A stretch of DNA of 37,865 nucleotides, taken from contig DUAN01000057.1 of NCBI GenBank assembly GCA_012960845.1, positions 1 through 37,865 of the forward strand. Direction: 5' to 3'. Of this stretch, positions 8,961-17,656 are shown in pieces. This stretch comes from Planctomycetota bacterium. GTDB taxonomy: Bacteria > Planctomycetota > UBA8108 > UBA1146. Every line of letters starts with the position of its first letter. Position 1 is the first letter of the stretch. The position numbers and the translations under genes were made by a program. The notes beneath the pieces were generated by a model. The model ran no database searches. It had not been told where the DNA came from and saw nothing but the letters and a program-made list of their open reading frames with translations.

Positions 8961-11021
8961 ATGTTTCGTATGAAATTTTACCCGCTTGTGATCCTGCTTG
9001 TGCTATTTCTTCCGGATCTTTGCGATGCCGGTGGGACTCCGCTCTCCACTCGAAGGGTGGCCAGTGGTATCAGCCGTCCGGTTCTGGTGACCGCTCCCAC
9101 TGCAGATTTCGAACGACTGTTCATCGTCCAACAGCAGGGAACGATTCGAATCTATGACATGACCAGTGCTCAGATGATCTCGACACCCTTTCTCGACATC
9201 AATTCGATCGTCGGCGGAGGGACTTCAGGAGCGGATGAGCGAGGATTGCTGGGATTGGCATTTCACCCTGATTACGCCAGCAATGGGTACTTCTACGTTT
9301 ACTACACCAACAACTCATCGAACACGACGGTCGCTCGCTACTCGGTCTCCACCAACAATCCCAACGTGGCGAATCCATCCAGTGCTCAGATCGTGCTGAC
9401 CCAGAACCAGCCCTACTCGAATCACAACGGCGGGATGATCGAGTTCAGCCCGGTCGACGGTTACCTGTATATCGGCCTTGGTGATGGGGGAAGTGCCAAT
9501 GATCCCCAGGGGAATGGACAGAACAACAACACGCGCCTCGGCAAGATTCTTCGGATCGATGTCGATGGGGGAACGCCCTACTCGATTCCTGCCGATAATC
9601 CATTTGCTGGCCCTGGATCTCCTCTCGATGAGATCTGGGCGACGGGCATGAGAAATCCGTGGAGATTTTCCTTCGACCGGCTCACCGGTGATTTCTACAT
9701 CGCAGATGTCGGACAATACAACTGGGAAGAGATCAACATCCAGTCCGCCGCCTCGGTCGGCGGGGAGAATTACGGCTGGCGCTGCATGGAGGGGAATACC
9801 TGCACGGGCTTGTCCGGTTGCACCTGTAACGCCGCTTCACTGACCGAACCCAAGCAGGTCTACAATCATGGAAGTGGTTGCTCCATCACCGGGGGCAATG
9901 TTTACAGCGGCTGTGCAATGCCCGACATGCAGGGCCTGTACTTCTACGGAGACTGGTGTTCCAACCAGATCTGGTCCTTCCGGTGGACTGGATCGAGCGT
10001 ATCCGAGTATACCTCCCGTACCTCCGAACTGGATCCTCCTGGCTCCCAGAGCATCACCGGGATTGCTGGATTCGGACAGGATGCATATGGCGAGGTATAC
10101 ATCTGCGACTGGTCCGGAGGAGAGATCTTCAAGATTGTTCCGGCCAACATCGCGAGCCTCGATCTCAACGGCAACTACATCGTGGACTCCTGCGAGTGCG
10201 CCATCGGTAACACCACCGATTGCAACAACAACGGTGAACCAGACAGCTGCGACATCGCTGCTGGAATCGAAGTCGATTGCGATGGAGATTTGATTCCGGA
10301 TTCCTGCCAGACTCCCACCACGGATTGCGATTCCAATGGTGTCGAGGATTCCTGCGACATCGATGCGGGTGCTGAGGATTGCGACGGGGACGGTGTTCCC
10401 GACATCTGTCAGCTGGCGACCAACGACTGCGATGGCAGTGGTGTTCACGATGTCTGTGAAATTCAGAATGGCCTGCTGCTGGACTGTGACTTCGACAATG
10501 TCCCCGATATTTGTCAACTGGCAGCGGGCACTGCCGAAGATTGCAACAGCAATACGCTGCTCGATAGCTGCGAGATCGATCTGGGCATTGCCGATGACTG
10601 CAATGGGAATGGCTCCATCGACGACTGCGAGATCGATGCCGGGACCACGCCGGACTGTAATTCAAACAATTCACCCGACAGTTGTGATATCGCCAATGGG
10701 TCCGCTGCCGATTCGGATGGCAATGGTATTCCTGACAGTTGTGAATCGACGTTTTTCCGCAGAGGTGACACCAATACGGATGGGATGGTGAACATTGCAG
10801 ATGTGGTGAGAGCCCTCGGATTCCTGTTCAGTGGACAGCCAGATCCGACCTGTCTCTCGACCACGGATTGCAATGACGATGGGGTCATCGACATCTCCGA
10901 TCCGGTGGCATTGCTCGGATACCTGTTCGGTTCCTCGTCCTTGCCGGCTCCGGGGGAGATCTGTGGGCTGGATCCGACGACCGACTCGCTGAGTTGCATT
11001 TCCTACGATGCTTGTCCCTGA
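8961..11021 (+). CDS. Secreted PQQ-type sugar dehydrogenase-like protein with Cys/Asp repeats and dockerin-like C-terminus
   Basis: A 686-aa exported protein. A signal peptide (FYPLVILLVLFLPDLCDA) is followed at about 30-400 by the six-bladed propeller of the glucose/sorbosone dehydrogenase family: ERGLLGLAFHPDY, YSNHNGGMIEFSP, YIGLGDGGSANDPQG, RLGKILRIDVDGG, ATGMRNPWRFSFD. These enzymes oxidise sugars using PQQ and calcium in the periplasm; some homologues lack activity. Residues about 420-596 carry about ten short DCDxNGxxDSC-type repeats resembling thrombospondin type 3 calcium repeats. At 600-670 are two EF-hand loops (DTNTDGMVNIADVV and DCNDDGVIDISDPV) like dockerin type I. This layout is common in planctomycete exported proteins. 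Start chosen at 8961 for the signal peptide; MRDQEA upstream is less likely. A terminator follows, so it is probably a single-gene unit. Confidence 0.85.
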   Translation: MFRMKFYPLVILLVLFLPDLCDAGGTPLSTRRVASGISRPVLVTAPTADFERLFIVQQQGTIRIYDMTSAQMISTPFLDINSIVGGGTSGADERGLLGLAFHPDYASNGYFYVYYTNNSSNTTVARYSVSTNNPNVANPSSAQIVLTQNQPYSNHNGGMIEFSPVDGYLYIGLGDGGSANDPQGNGQNNNTRLGKILRIDVDGGTPYSIPADNPFAGPGSPLDEIWATGMRNPWRFSFDRLTGDFYIADVGQYNWEEINIQSAASVGGENYGWRCMEGNTCTGLSGCTCNAASLTEPKQVYNHGSGCSITGGNVYSGCAMPDMQGLYFYGDWCSNQIWSFRWTGSSVSEYTSRTSELDPPGSQSITGIAGFGQDAYGEVYICDWSGGEIFKIVPANIASLDLNGNYIVDSCECAIGNTTDCNNNGEPDSCDIAAGIEVDCDGDLIPDSCQTPTTDCDSNGVEDSCDIDAGAEDCDGDGVPDICQLATNDCDGSGVHDVCEIQNGLLLDCDFDNVPDICQLAAGTAEDCNSNTLLDSCEIDLGIADDCNGNGSIDDCEIDAGTTPDCNSNNSPDSCDIANGSAADSDGNGIPDSCESTFFRRGDTNTDGMVNIADVVRALGFLFSGQPDPTCLSTTDCNDDGVIDISDPVALLGYLFGSSSLPAPGEICGLDPTTDSLSCISYDACP
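10218..10748 (+). repeat. Degenerate repeats encoding Cys/Asp/Asn calcium-type motifs
   Basis: About ten copies of a 45-60 base unit encoding D-C-x-x-N/D-G-x-x-D-S/I-C followed by a short linker (e.g. DCNNNGEPDSCDIAAG, DCDGDGVPDICQLATN). Each copy has paired Cys and Asp/Asn ladders. The copies diverge at the DNA level, unlike the hutU repeats, so this is an old structural array and not a recent expansion. The last copy has Ser in place of the first Cys. Confidence 0.85.
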
Positions 11022-11051
11022 ATCGAGCCAGCCTCGATTTCAAGGAGTTTG

Positions 11052-11088
11052 CAGCAGGTGGTCTTGAAGACCGCCTGCTGTTTTTTCT
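11052..11088 (+). terminator. Rho-independent terminator after the dehydrogenase/dockerin gene
   Basis: A 14-bp stem, CAGCAGGTGGTCTT with GAAGACCGCCTGCTG (11052-11080, one G-U pair and a tight loop), followed directly by TTTTTT-C-TT. It lies 30 bases past the stop at 11021 and separates the dehydrogenase gene from the histidine kinase. Confidence 0.9.
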
Positions 11089-11173
11089 TGCAGCATGATA
11101 TCCTTCTCTTGTCGGCCACTGGCCAGAACCGTTCAGGGGAATCGTCAAGGGGTGCATGCGGGAGGGAACAAGG

Positions 11174-13003
11174 ATGATCAAATCGTTCCAGGGGCTGGCG
11201 ATCTTCTTTGTTCTTCTGGCGATCGCTTCACTGGGCCCACTGCTTTACTTCCATCAGCAGTGGCTCATCGAGGGCCACGATTATGCGGAAATCACCGCGA
11301 AACTCTCCAGCATCCGTGAAAATGTAGCGGAAGCCCACCTGTGGACAGAGGAACTGATCTCGGGGGACAAGACCCAGACCCTATCAGAAGTGAAGAGTCG
11401 ATTCGCAGATGCTCATGCTGCAGCCCTGGAGTTTAAAACTGCACTTCCCGAGAAGGGTGGAGGAGTGATGGACTCGGTCGTTTCTGGTGTCAGCATTCTC
11501 GATCACACCTTGGTTCTGCAGGAAACTCTGATCGATCTCCAGACAGCTGCCAACAATCGTCTCGACGCTCCCCTGGAAAAGAGCAAGGCAGGTAGTGATA
11601 GTGATATCGAATTCGATACCATCTACAAGAGAGTCCTTGAGAGCACCAGGCTCATCGAGAGAACCGTTCGTGCTCAACAGGAAGAATCCTCTTCAAGGAA
11701 TCTTCGAAATCATTACCTGACCCTGGTGGTCTGGATGATGACTCTGGCCGCTACCTTTGCATTGTTGCTGCTATTCAAACAACGGCAATCCAGGAGTGAA
11801 TTGGAGAAAAAAGTACTGGAGACTCGATTCCAGGAGGCACAAAAGCTCGAAAGTCTGGGAGTGCTGGCGGGAGGAATCGCACACGACTTCAATAATCTTT
11901 TGCAGGCAGTGTCAGGAAATGCAAGTCTCATTCTTCATGAGGAAATACTGCCGGAACAGATTCGGGATCAGGTGAAGGAGATCGAGGTCGGTGCGATGAA
12001 GGCCTCTGATTTGACGAGCCAGATGCTTGCCTATGCCGGGAAGGGAAGGCAGAGCGAGAAGGTAGTCGAGTTCGACAAACTGGTCGAGGAGATCACTTCC
12101 CTGGTTCGACTATCGACACCGAAAACCATCGTGGTGAATTACTCTCTGAATGCGGGTTCAGGCAGCATTCGATGTAATGAGACTCAAATTCAGCAGGTGG
12201 TGATGAATCTGGTCATCAACGCTACGGAAGCTTCGATTCAGAGCCATCATGCGGTGGAAGTGAAGACCTATCTTAAGACTATCACGGCAGATGAACTGGA
12301 CCCATCGATAGGAGCTGGCCCCGAGTTGGAGGATGGGGAGTACGTCGTTTTTGAGGTCGAGGACCGTGGAACGGGGATGTCTGAGGAGTCTCAATCGCGC
12401 TGTTTTGAACCCTTCTATTCGACCAAGTTCACCGGGCGGGGGCTGGGCCTGGCAGCGGTGCTGGGTATTGTTCGTGCCCATGGTGGAGTGTTGGAACTGG
12501 AATCTGAACAGGGAGTGGGCACTTGTTTCAGAGCATTGCTCCCCACCTGTGAGTGGGTGGAGCAGGTTGAACCCACTTCTGAACAGATCCAGGTCAGTTC
12601 GGGAAAAGGGCGCCGCGCGCTGGTGATCGATGACGATCCGATGGTGAGGAAGATCGTGGTGCGAATGCTGGAGCGTTCCGGTTATCGGGTCGACTCTGTA
12701 GATGATGGAGATCTCGGGGTCGAGGCGGTGAAACGTGCCAACGGAAGGTATCATGTGGTGATCATCGACATGGAGATGCCGGGTCGGAATGGACTTGAGG
12801 TGGGGCGTGAACTCCACCAGAAGTGGAGCCATCTACCACTGATTCTATCCAGTGGTTATGGGAGTGAACTGATTCAGCAATCGGGGCCATTTCAGGCCTT
12901 CATCCAGAAGCCATACTCGTTACAGGCCCTGACGCAAGTGGTCTCCTCGGTCGCTCTTCCGCTCGATGAATTCCCCGGTCAATCGCATGAATCACGATCC
13001 TGA
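11174..13003 (+). CDS. Membrane hybrid histidine kinase with receiver domain
   Basis: A 609-aa inner-membrane sensor kinase. A first membrane helix (about 8-26) and a second (about 182-201) flank a roughly 150-residue extracytoplasmic helical region with no domain I recognise. There is no HAMP or PAS. After a short coiled coil comes the H-box GGIAHDFNNLLQ with phospho-accepting His237, then the ATPase boxes (NLVINATEA, VEDRGTGM, FEPFYSTKFTGRGLGLAAV). A receiver domain starts near 480 with acidic residues in VIDDDP, phospho-acceptor Asp532 in IIDMEMPG, and the conserved Lys in QKPYS. The ATG at 11174 (GGGAGGG about 7 bases upstream) is preferred over 11156, which adds MREGTR. There is no separate response regulator next door, so the output partner is unknown. 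The 3' end overlaps pyrC by 25 bases, convergently. Confidence 0.9.
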   Translation: MIKSFQGLAIFFVLLAIASLGPLLYFHQQWLIEGHDYAEITAKLSSIRENVAEAHLWTEELISGDKTQTLSEVKSRFADAHAAALEFKTALPEKGGGVMDSVVSGVSILDHTLVLQETLIDLQTAANNRLDAPLEKSKAGSDSDIEFDTIYKRVLESTRLIERTVRAQQEESSSRNLRNHYLTLVVWMMTLAATFALLLLFKQRQSRSELEKKVLETRFQEAQKLESLGVLAGGIAHDFNNLLQAVSGNASLILHEEILPEQIRDQVKEIEVGAMKASDLTSQMLAYAGKGRQSEKVVEFDKLVEEITSLVRLSTPKTIVVNYSLNAGSGSIRCNETQIQQVVMNLVINATEASIQSHHAVEVKTYLKTITADELDPSIGAGPELEDGEYVVFEVEDRGTGMSEESQSRCFEPFYSTKFTGRGLGLAAVLGIVRAHGGVLELESEQGVGTCFRALLPTCEWVEQVEPTSEQIQVSSGKGRRALVIDDDPMVRKIVVRMLERSGYRVDSVDDGDLGVEAVKRANGRYHVVIIDMEMPGRNGLEVGRELHQKWSHLPLILSSGYGSELIQQSGPFQAFIQKPYSLQALTQVVSSVALPLDEFPGQSHESRS

Positions 13004-14277
13004 GCAATTATTTCGATCGTGGTCGCATCCCAACGAACTCCTCGCAGTACGGTTTCGATGACCTTTCCAGGTAACAGGCGACCCTCGTAGGGAGACCAGC
13101 CGGCGCGGCTACGGATCTCGCTTCCCTTCACCTCCCATGGTTGCCGAACATCGAGGATCGATAGGGAGGCGACCGATCCCGGTTTGAGATCACCCATCGT
13201 TCCCGGAAAGAAATTGGAAAAGATTCGAGCTGGGGTTACTGACGCTCGCTCGATGAGCACTGGCCAGGAGACTCCCTCTTTGGCCAGTTGACACAGGAAT
13301 CCACCGAAGGTGTCGAGCAGCGGAACTCCCGAGACTCCGCGGGCATTTTCTTCTCTGGAGTGGGGAGCGTGATCGGTGGCGATGCAGTCGATGGAACCAC
13401 AGATGAGCCCCTCCAGAAGTGCATGGCGATCTCGTGGACTGCGCAGGGGTGGATTCATCTGAAGCCAGTCCGAGCGGTCGAATTGGTGACGATTCTCTTC
13501 ATCGAAAGAGAGGTGGTGAGGGGCGACCTCGGTGCTGACGCTCTGACCTTCTTCTCGAGCCTGTTCGATCAGTGCGAGGCCGTCTGCAGTGGAAAGGTGC
13601 GCGATGTGTGGGTGGATTTCCAGCGCCTTGCAGATGGTCAGGATCGAACGGATTGCCTCGACCTCCGCCTCGGGAGGTCTTCGTTGCTCGTGGGTCGGGC
13701 GATCTGCGTGACGCTGCAGGATGGCAGGATCCTCGGCATGGAACATCACCAGTTGGCCACGGAAGGGTTCGAGCACCTCGGCGACAGAAGAATCTCCCCA
13801 CGAGTCGATATCTCCCACGCTGGGGCCGAAGTAACACTTCCAGGGGATGTCATTGCGGAACGGGGTTCCGCCCCTTGAGAGCAGGCCGTAAAGCACCACA
13901 TCGACCAACGATTTCTCATCGGCGAGAAGTCGTTTCCGTTGATAGGATGCAGCATCGGAGGGTGGATCGGGGTTGTTGGGCATATCTCCCAGCAGTACGA
14001 CCCCGCCGTGAATCGCCGCTTCACTGGCGCTTCGGTAGTCCTCCTTGTGTCTCTGAGATCCACCGGGATCGTCGCGGCAATGGACATGAATATCGATGAA
14101 TCCTGGACAGACGATGACTCCTTCAGGCCAAACCACATCGGGTTGGCCGTCCAGATCTCCCCGTTCGAGGATGGTGCCTGTTCGATTACATATTCGAAGT
14201 CGTGACCGGGTGATCCCGCCAACCTCGGCGAGGTTTCCCTCGAGCATCCAGGTCGGGGGGAGAGTGGAATCTTCCAT
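12979..14277 (-). CDS. pyrC: Dihydroorotase
   Basis: A 432-aa class I-type dihydroorotase, cyclising carbamoyl-aspartate to dihydroorotate in pyrimidine synthesis. Zinc site HxHxR is in DIHVHCRDDPG (H64, H66, R68). The likely carboxylated Lys is in PWKCYFGPSVG, with further ligands in FHAEDP and HLSTADG, and the catalytic Asp in ATDHAPHS. The ATG at 14277 is taken as start. A TTG at 14283 would overlap the stop of the upstream gene (TGA 14282-14280), and GAGGGAG could serve either. It follows the FG-GAP gene with no real gap, so both are likely on one transcript. No other pyr genes are near. Allantoinase is the nearest alternative in the same superfamily, but the motif set fits dihydroorotase better. 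Confidence 0.9.
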   Translation of the reverse strand: MEDSTLPPTWMLEGNLAEVGGITRSRLRICNRTGTILERGDLDGQPDVVWPEGVIVCPGFIDIHVHCRDDPGGSQRHKEDYRSASEAAIHGGVVLLGDMPNNPDPPSDAASYQRKRLLADEKSLVDVVLYGLLSRGGTPFRNDIPWKCYFGPSVGDIDSWGDSSVAEVLEPFRGQLVMFHAEDPAILQRHADRPTHEQRRPPEAEVEAIRSILTICKALEIHPHIAHLSTADGLALIEQAREEGQSVSTEVAPHHLSFDEENRHQFDRSDWLQMNPPLRSPRDRHALLEGLICGSIDCIATDHAPHSREENARGVSGVPLLDTFGGFLCQLAKEGVSWPVLIERASVTPARIFSNFFPGTMGDLKPGSVASLSILDVRQPWEVKGSEIRSRAGWSPYEGRLLPGKVIETVLRGVRWDATTIEIIAQDRDSCD

Positions 14278-14279
14278 CC

Positions 14280-16487
14280 TCAATCGGCTCCCTCGTTCGA
14301 GTCTTGTCGATAGATGATCAGGCGGTCGTGGACCAGAATGGCCACATCTTGCAGCCCATCTCCGTCGAAATCCTCGACCATCACGCGGCGCGGCTCGATG
14401 CCTCGTCCTCCGCCTCGAAATAGTTTCTTTTCGAAGACCGGGAAACGGAGCACGCTGCTGAAGAGATCGTCTCCTCCGGCGAGAATTTCCAGTTCAGCTC
14501 GGACCCCATCCACCACGATCAGGTCGTCGACTCCGTCACCATCGAGATCTCCACTGGCCATTGCAGTCGAGCGGCTATTTTCGTGGTCACTCCTGCGAGA
14601 GAAGACTTCGCTGGGGATCCAGTCCGGATCGGAGGGTCGAACCACCAGCAGGGCTCGATCGGTCAGCATCAGGATCTCGTCGAATCCATCTCCATCCAGA
14701 TCTGCGGCAGTCGCTTGCTTGACCTTCTGGAAAGGCCCTTCGATCGAAGCATACACCGCTGATTCGTCAGCCAGATGAATCAATCCTTGACCGGCGTCGA
14801 TGAGAGCCAGTTGGGCACGATCATCGACCAGCCGGATCGGGACTGCAGCTACCAGCTTGGCGGAGCCTCCGGGAGCATCGATCTGCTGCTCTACCTGTGC
14901 TTTCAGTCCATCGATCGAGATGATGCGACAGCGCCCTTCCCGGGCGATCAGCAACTGGTCAGCGGAACCTCTCTGAACGTTGCCACCCGATTCGACGGTC
15001 GCAGGGATCTGAATCGAATCAAACCGATCGGATTGGAGGCGAAAAAACCTGGGAGTTTCGAATGGGATCTCTACCACGGTGATCTGAGTGCCGTTCGGCC
15101 CGGGAAAGAGGTGCAGGGCACTTGGTTCCCGATCGGACTCGAAAGTGGTCGAGACATCGCTCTCCAGTGGCCACTGGATCAACTGGTAAGTGCGAGTCTT
15201 TTCATCCCCACGATGGAGGCTGACCAGCGGGAACTGTTCCCCGGCAGAGGCGATTGCGATCAGTGTCGAGATCTGCTCTCCCTCGAGCAGTGACGGGAAG
15301 GAAAAACCGCTCTGGTCGACGATGGACTTGCCGGCTCCTCCTTCCTCGGGGCTGGTGATGATCACCTCCTGATGATGGATCAGCAGCGATTTCGGTTTCT
15401 TGAGCGTGGCGGAGGAGGAGCCTGGCGTGAGTTGCCCATTCCGGTTCCAGAAGGGTCTCAGCACCGATGACTGTGCATCGGAGATCACTACATCCGGATC
15501 GCCATCGCCGTCGATGTCTCCGACTGACAGAGAGCCGGCTCCGATTCCCTTGGGGGAGAGTGGGAAGACTTCGGGAGCGGGAAGAATTTGACTTCCTCTG
15601 CCCCTTTCCATGCGAAGACCCCGCAGCACCGGGCGATGTTTGTCCGCCATCATCAGCAGGCTTCCATCGATGGTCGTGGCGAGCCCCAGTAATCGAGAAT
15701 CTTCCGCTTCCAGCAGGATCTCGGAACTCCACCCATCGGCAGATCCCGGGCGCACCCGCAGTGGATGCAGTCGATCTGCGGAAGCACTGCTGACCGTCAG
15801 CAAGTCGGTCATTCCATCCCCATCGATGTCTGCGCGATGCAAGGAGATCGGATTGATTGCGGTTCCTGGTAACGTTTCGATCTCGGGTACACCTGAGCGA
15901 GTCAGATTTCGAATCTCATGAACACCCTCCTTCGATAGGATGCGGATCACCGTCTGTCCCTTCTCTCCCTCCTCGATGTCGATAGTTCGGTCGCCGCGTG
16001 CAATCTCGCGAAGTCGAATCCGGAAATCGGATCGGAACCGATCGGGATCTGTAGATCCCCAGCGAATTTCGATCCGGTTCGCATCGGGACAGCAGAGGAT
16101 CAGATCCAGCTGACCATCCCCATCGACATCGCCGGATCCAATCGCCTCGACCGAGGCGCGAACGGGAATCGAAGCTCGACTCCAGCCATCGGGATCGACG
16201 AGGGTGTTGCCACCTTCATGATGGGTAAATCCAGTCACCTGTGGATCGCGCAGCAACTGGATCAACTCTCCCCGGTTGCCGTCCCACACCACCAGGTCGA
16301 TGTCGCCATCGCCATCGAGATCTGCGGAGTGCCATGGCCCTCCAGCGGAGGAGAGGCGGAAGACCTGGAGATCGGAAAATCCAAAACTCCCATCGGCAGC
16401 CAGAGTAGTGGAGGGAAGTGTCCAGAGGGTGGCCAGAACCAGGCAAATCTGGAGCCACGATCGGGTCATCGGTTCAACTTGGGCCAT
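14280..16487 (-). CDS. Secreted FG-GAP/VCBS repeat protein with seven calcium motifs
   Basis: A 735-aa exported protein. A signal peptide near residues 8-30 (LQICLVLATLWTLPSTTLA) would be cut before ADGSFG. Seven D-x-D-x-D-G-x-x-D-hydrophobic motifs are visible: ADLDGDGDIDLVV, GDVDGDGQLDLIL, ADIDGDGMTDLLT, GDIDGDGDPDVVI, ADLDGDGFDEILM, GDLDGDGVDDLIV, EDFDGDGLQDVAI. Four are in the N-terminal half and three in the last third, with a stretch of about 200 residues without clear motifs between. This is the calcium loop of FG-GAP beta-propeller blades, as in integrin alpha chains. The job is unknown; carbohydrate or surface binding is typical of such proteins. Start at 16487 is supported by AGGAGG six bases upstream; 45 further in-frame bases to 16532 are not needed. 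It is divergent from the protease gene across 157 bases, where I see only a lone TTGACA at 16526 without a matching -10. Confidence 0.85.
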   Translation of the reverse strand: MAQVEPMTRSWLQICLVLATLWTLPSTTLAADGSFGFSDLQVFRLSSAGGPWHSADLDGDGDIDLVVWDGNRGELIQLLRDPQVTGFTHHEGGNTLVDPDGWSRASIPVRASVEAIGSGDVDGDGQLDLILCCPDANRIEIRWGSTDPDRFRSDFRIRLREIARGDRTIDIEEGEKGQTVIRILSKEGVHEIRNLTRSGVPEIETLPGTAINPISLHRADIDGDGMTDLLTVSSASADRLHPLRVRPGSADGWSSEILLEAEDSRLLGLATTIDGSLLMMADKHRPVLRGLRMERGRGSQILPAPEVFPLSPKGIGAGSLSVGDIDGDGDPDVVISDAQSSVLRPFWNRNGQLTPGSSSATLKKPKSLLIHHQEVIITSPEEGGAGKSIVDQSGFSFPSLLEGEQISTLIAIASAGEQFPLVSLHRGDEKTRTYQLIQWPLESDVSTTFESDREPSALHLFPGPNGTQITVVEIPFETPRFFRLQSDRFDSIQIPATVESGGNVQRGSADQLLIAREGRCRIISIDGLKAQVEQQIDAPGGSAKLVAAVPIRLVDDRAQLALIDAGQGLIHLADESAVYASIEGPFQKVKQATAADLDGDGFDEILMLTDRALLVVRPSDPDWIPSEVFSRRSDHENSRSTAMASGDLDGDGVDDLIVVDGVRAELEILAGGDDLFSSVLRFPVFEKKLFRGGGRGIEPRRVMVEDFDGDGLQDVAILVHDRLIIYRQDSNEGAD

Positions 16488-16644
16488 GATAATCCTCCTG
16501 ATTGGCGTCCAGAAATACTCCCGGGTTGACATGTAGATCCTTGCAGAACATCTCGCAGCAGATCAATATGTCAGATCACGGAATGGTAGTCACTATCGGT
16601 GATGAGTAGAACCCCTGAGGGATTACATTTAGAGGAGAAACCAC

Positions 16645-17604
16645 ATGATTTGCTGGATCCTCGTCCTGCTCACTTCCCTCGTTGCGGTGCAGTCTCCGCC
16701 TTCTTCTGTGGATGGACCCGTCTCCAAGGTCCAGCGCGAACGGATCGAACTGGTCGGAGGAAATCACCTCTCAGGTACCGTCATCAAACAGGACGATGAG
16801 AAGATGTTTGTCGATATCGGTCCGACCATCATCCAGATCCCACTCAATTCGGTGATTTCTAGACGGGTGCTCACCGATTCGGGTGAAGTGGTCGAATCTT
16901 CCGATTCCCAGAGTGTCTATCAGGTCGGACCTGGGATCCCCTTGCCACTGCAGGAAGCGGAAAATCGCGCCCGTGGTTCAGTGGTCCGGGTGATGGCCGG
17001 AGGTGGCCTCGGTAGCGGATTCATCATCAATGATGACGGCTTGGTGATCACCAATGTTCATGTGGTCGAAGGCGAACGAGATCTTCAATTGACCCTCTAT
17101 CTCGATGATGCCGAGGGAGGTGCTCGTAAGGAGCAGATTGAAAATGTCGAGATCGTCGCTCTCAATCCGTTCCTCGATCTGGCTCTACTACGCATCCCGG
17201 ATGCCAAGAATCTGCAGTTGAAACCGGTCAAGTTCGCCGCGACCGGCTCCTTCGAACGGAGCCAGAAGGTGTTTGCCGTCGGCACACCTCGGGGATTCGA
17301 GAGAACCGTCAGCGAGGGCATCATCTCCGATCCTTACCGGTCCTTCGAGGGTCAGGTTTACATCCAGACCACCACACCGATCAATCCCGGAAATTCAGGT
17401 GGGGCACTCTTCAATGAAGCGGGAGAGGTGATCGGGGTCACAAACATGAAAATCCTTCAGTCTGAGGGATTAAATTTTGCAATTCCTCTCGATCAGGTCA
17501 AGTTTTTCATAGATCGTAGGGAAGCGTTTCTCTTTGACGAGAGCCAACCGAATACGGGTGTGCGTTACTTGCCGCCACCGAGAAAAAACCAACCCGGAGA
17601 TTGA
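16645..17604 (+). CDS. HtrA/Deg-like trypsin-fold serine protease without PDZ domain
   Basis: A 319-aa exported protease. An N-terminal hydrophobic signal segment (ICWILVLLTSLVAV) precedes a small beta-rich region (about 30-85) and the S1C protease fold. The complete triad is visible: H139 (VITNVHVVEG), D178 (PFLDLALLRI) and S251 (INPGNSGGALFNE). The family acts in periplasmic protein quality control. No PDZ domain follows; the chain ends about 65 residues after the serine, so substrate recognition must differ from DegP. The N-terminal segment with GNHLSGTVIKQDDEKMFVDI resembles a small Sm-like/SH3-type module, a guess only. The ATG at 16645 has AGAGGAG about seven bases upstream. The next gene starts 52 bases downstream on the same strand. 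Confidence 0.88.
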   Translation: MICWILVLLTSLVAVQSPPSSVDGPVSKVQRERIELVGGNHLSGTVIKQDDEKMFVDIGPTIIQIPLNSVISRRVLTDSGEVVESSDSQSVYQVGPGIPLPLQEAENRARGSVVRVMAGGGLGSGFIINDDGLVITNVHVVEGERDLQLTLYLDDAEGGARKEQIENVEIVALNPFLDLALLRIPDAKNLQLKPVKFAATGSFERSQKVFAVGTPRGFERTVSEGIISDPYRSFEGQVYIQTTTPINPGNSGGALFNEAGEVIGVTNMKILQSEGLNFAIPLDQVKFFIDRREAFLFDESQPNTGVRYLPPPRKNQPGD

Positions 17605-17656
17605 CCCGCAAACTCCGGTAACTGATGCGGGAAACTCCGCGGAAGGAGATACCGAA

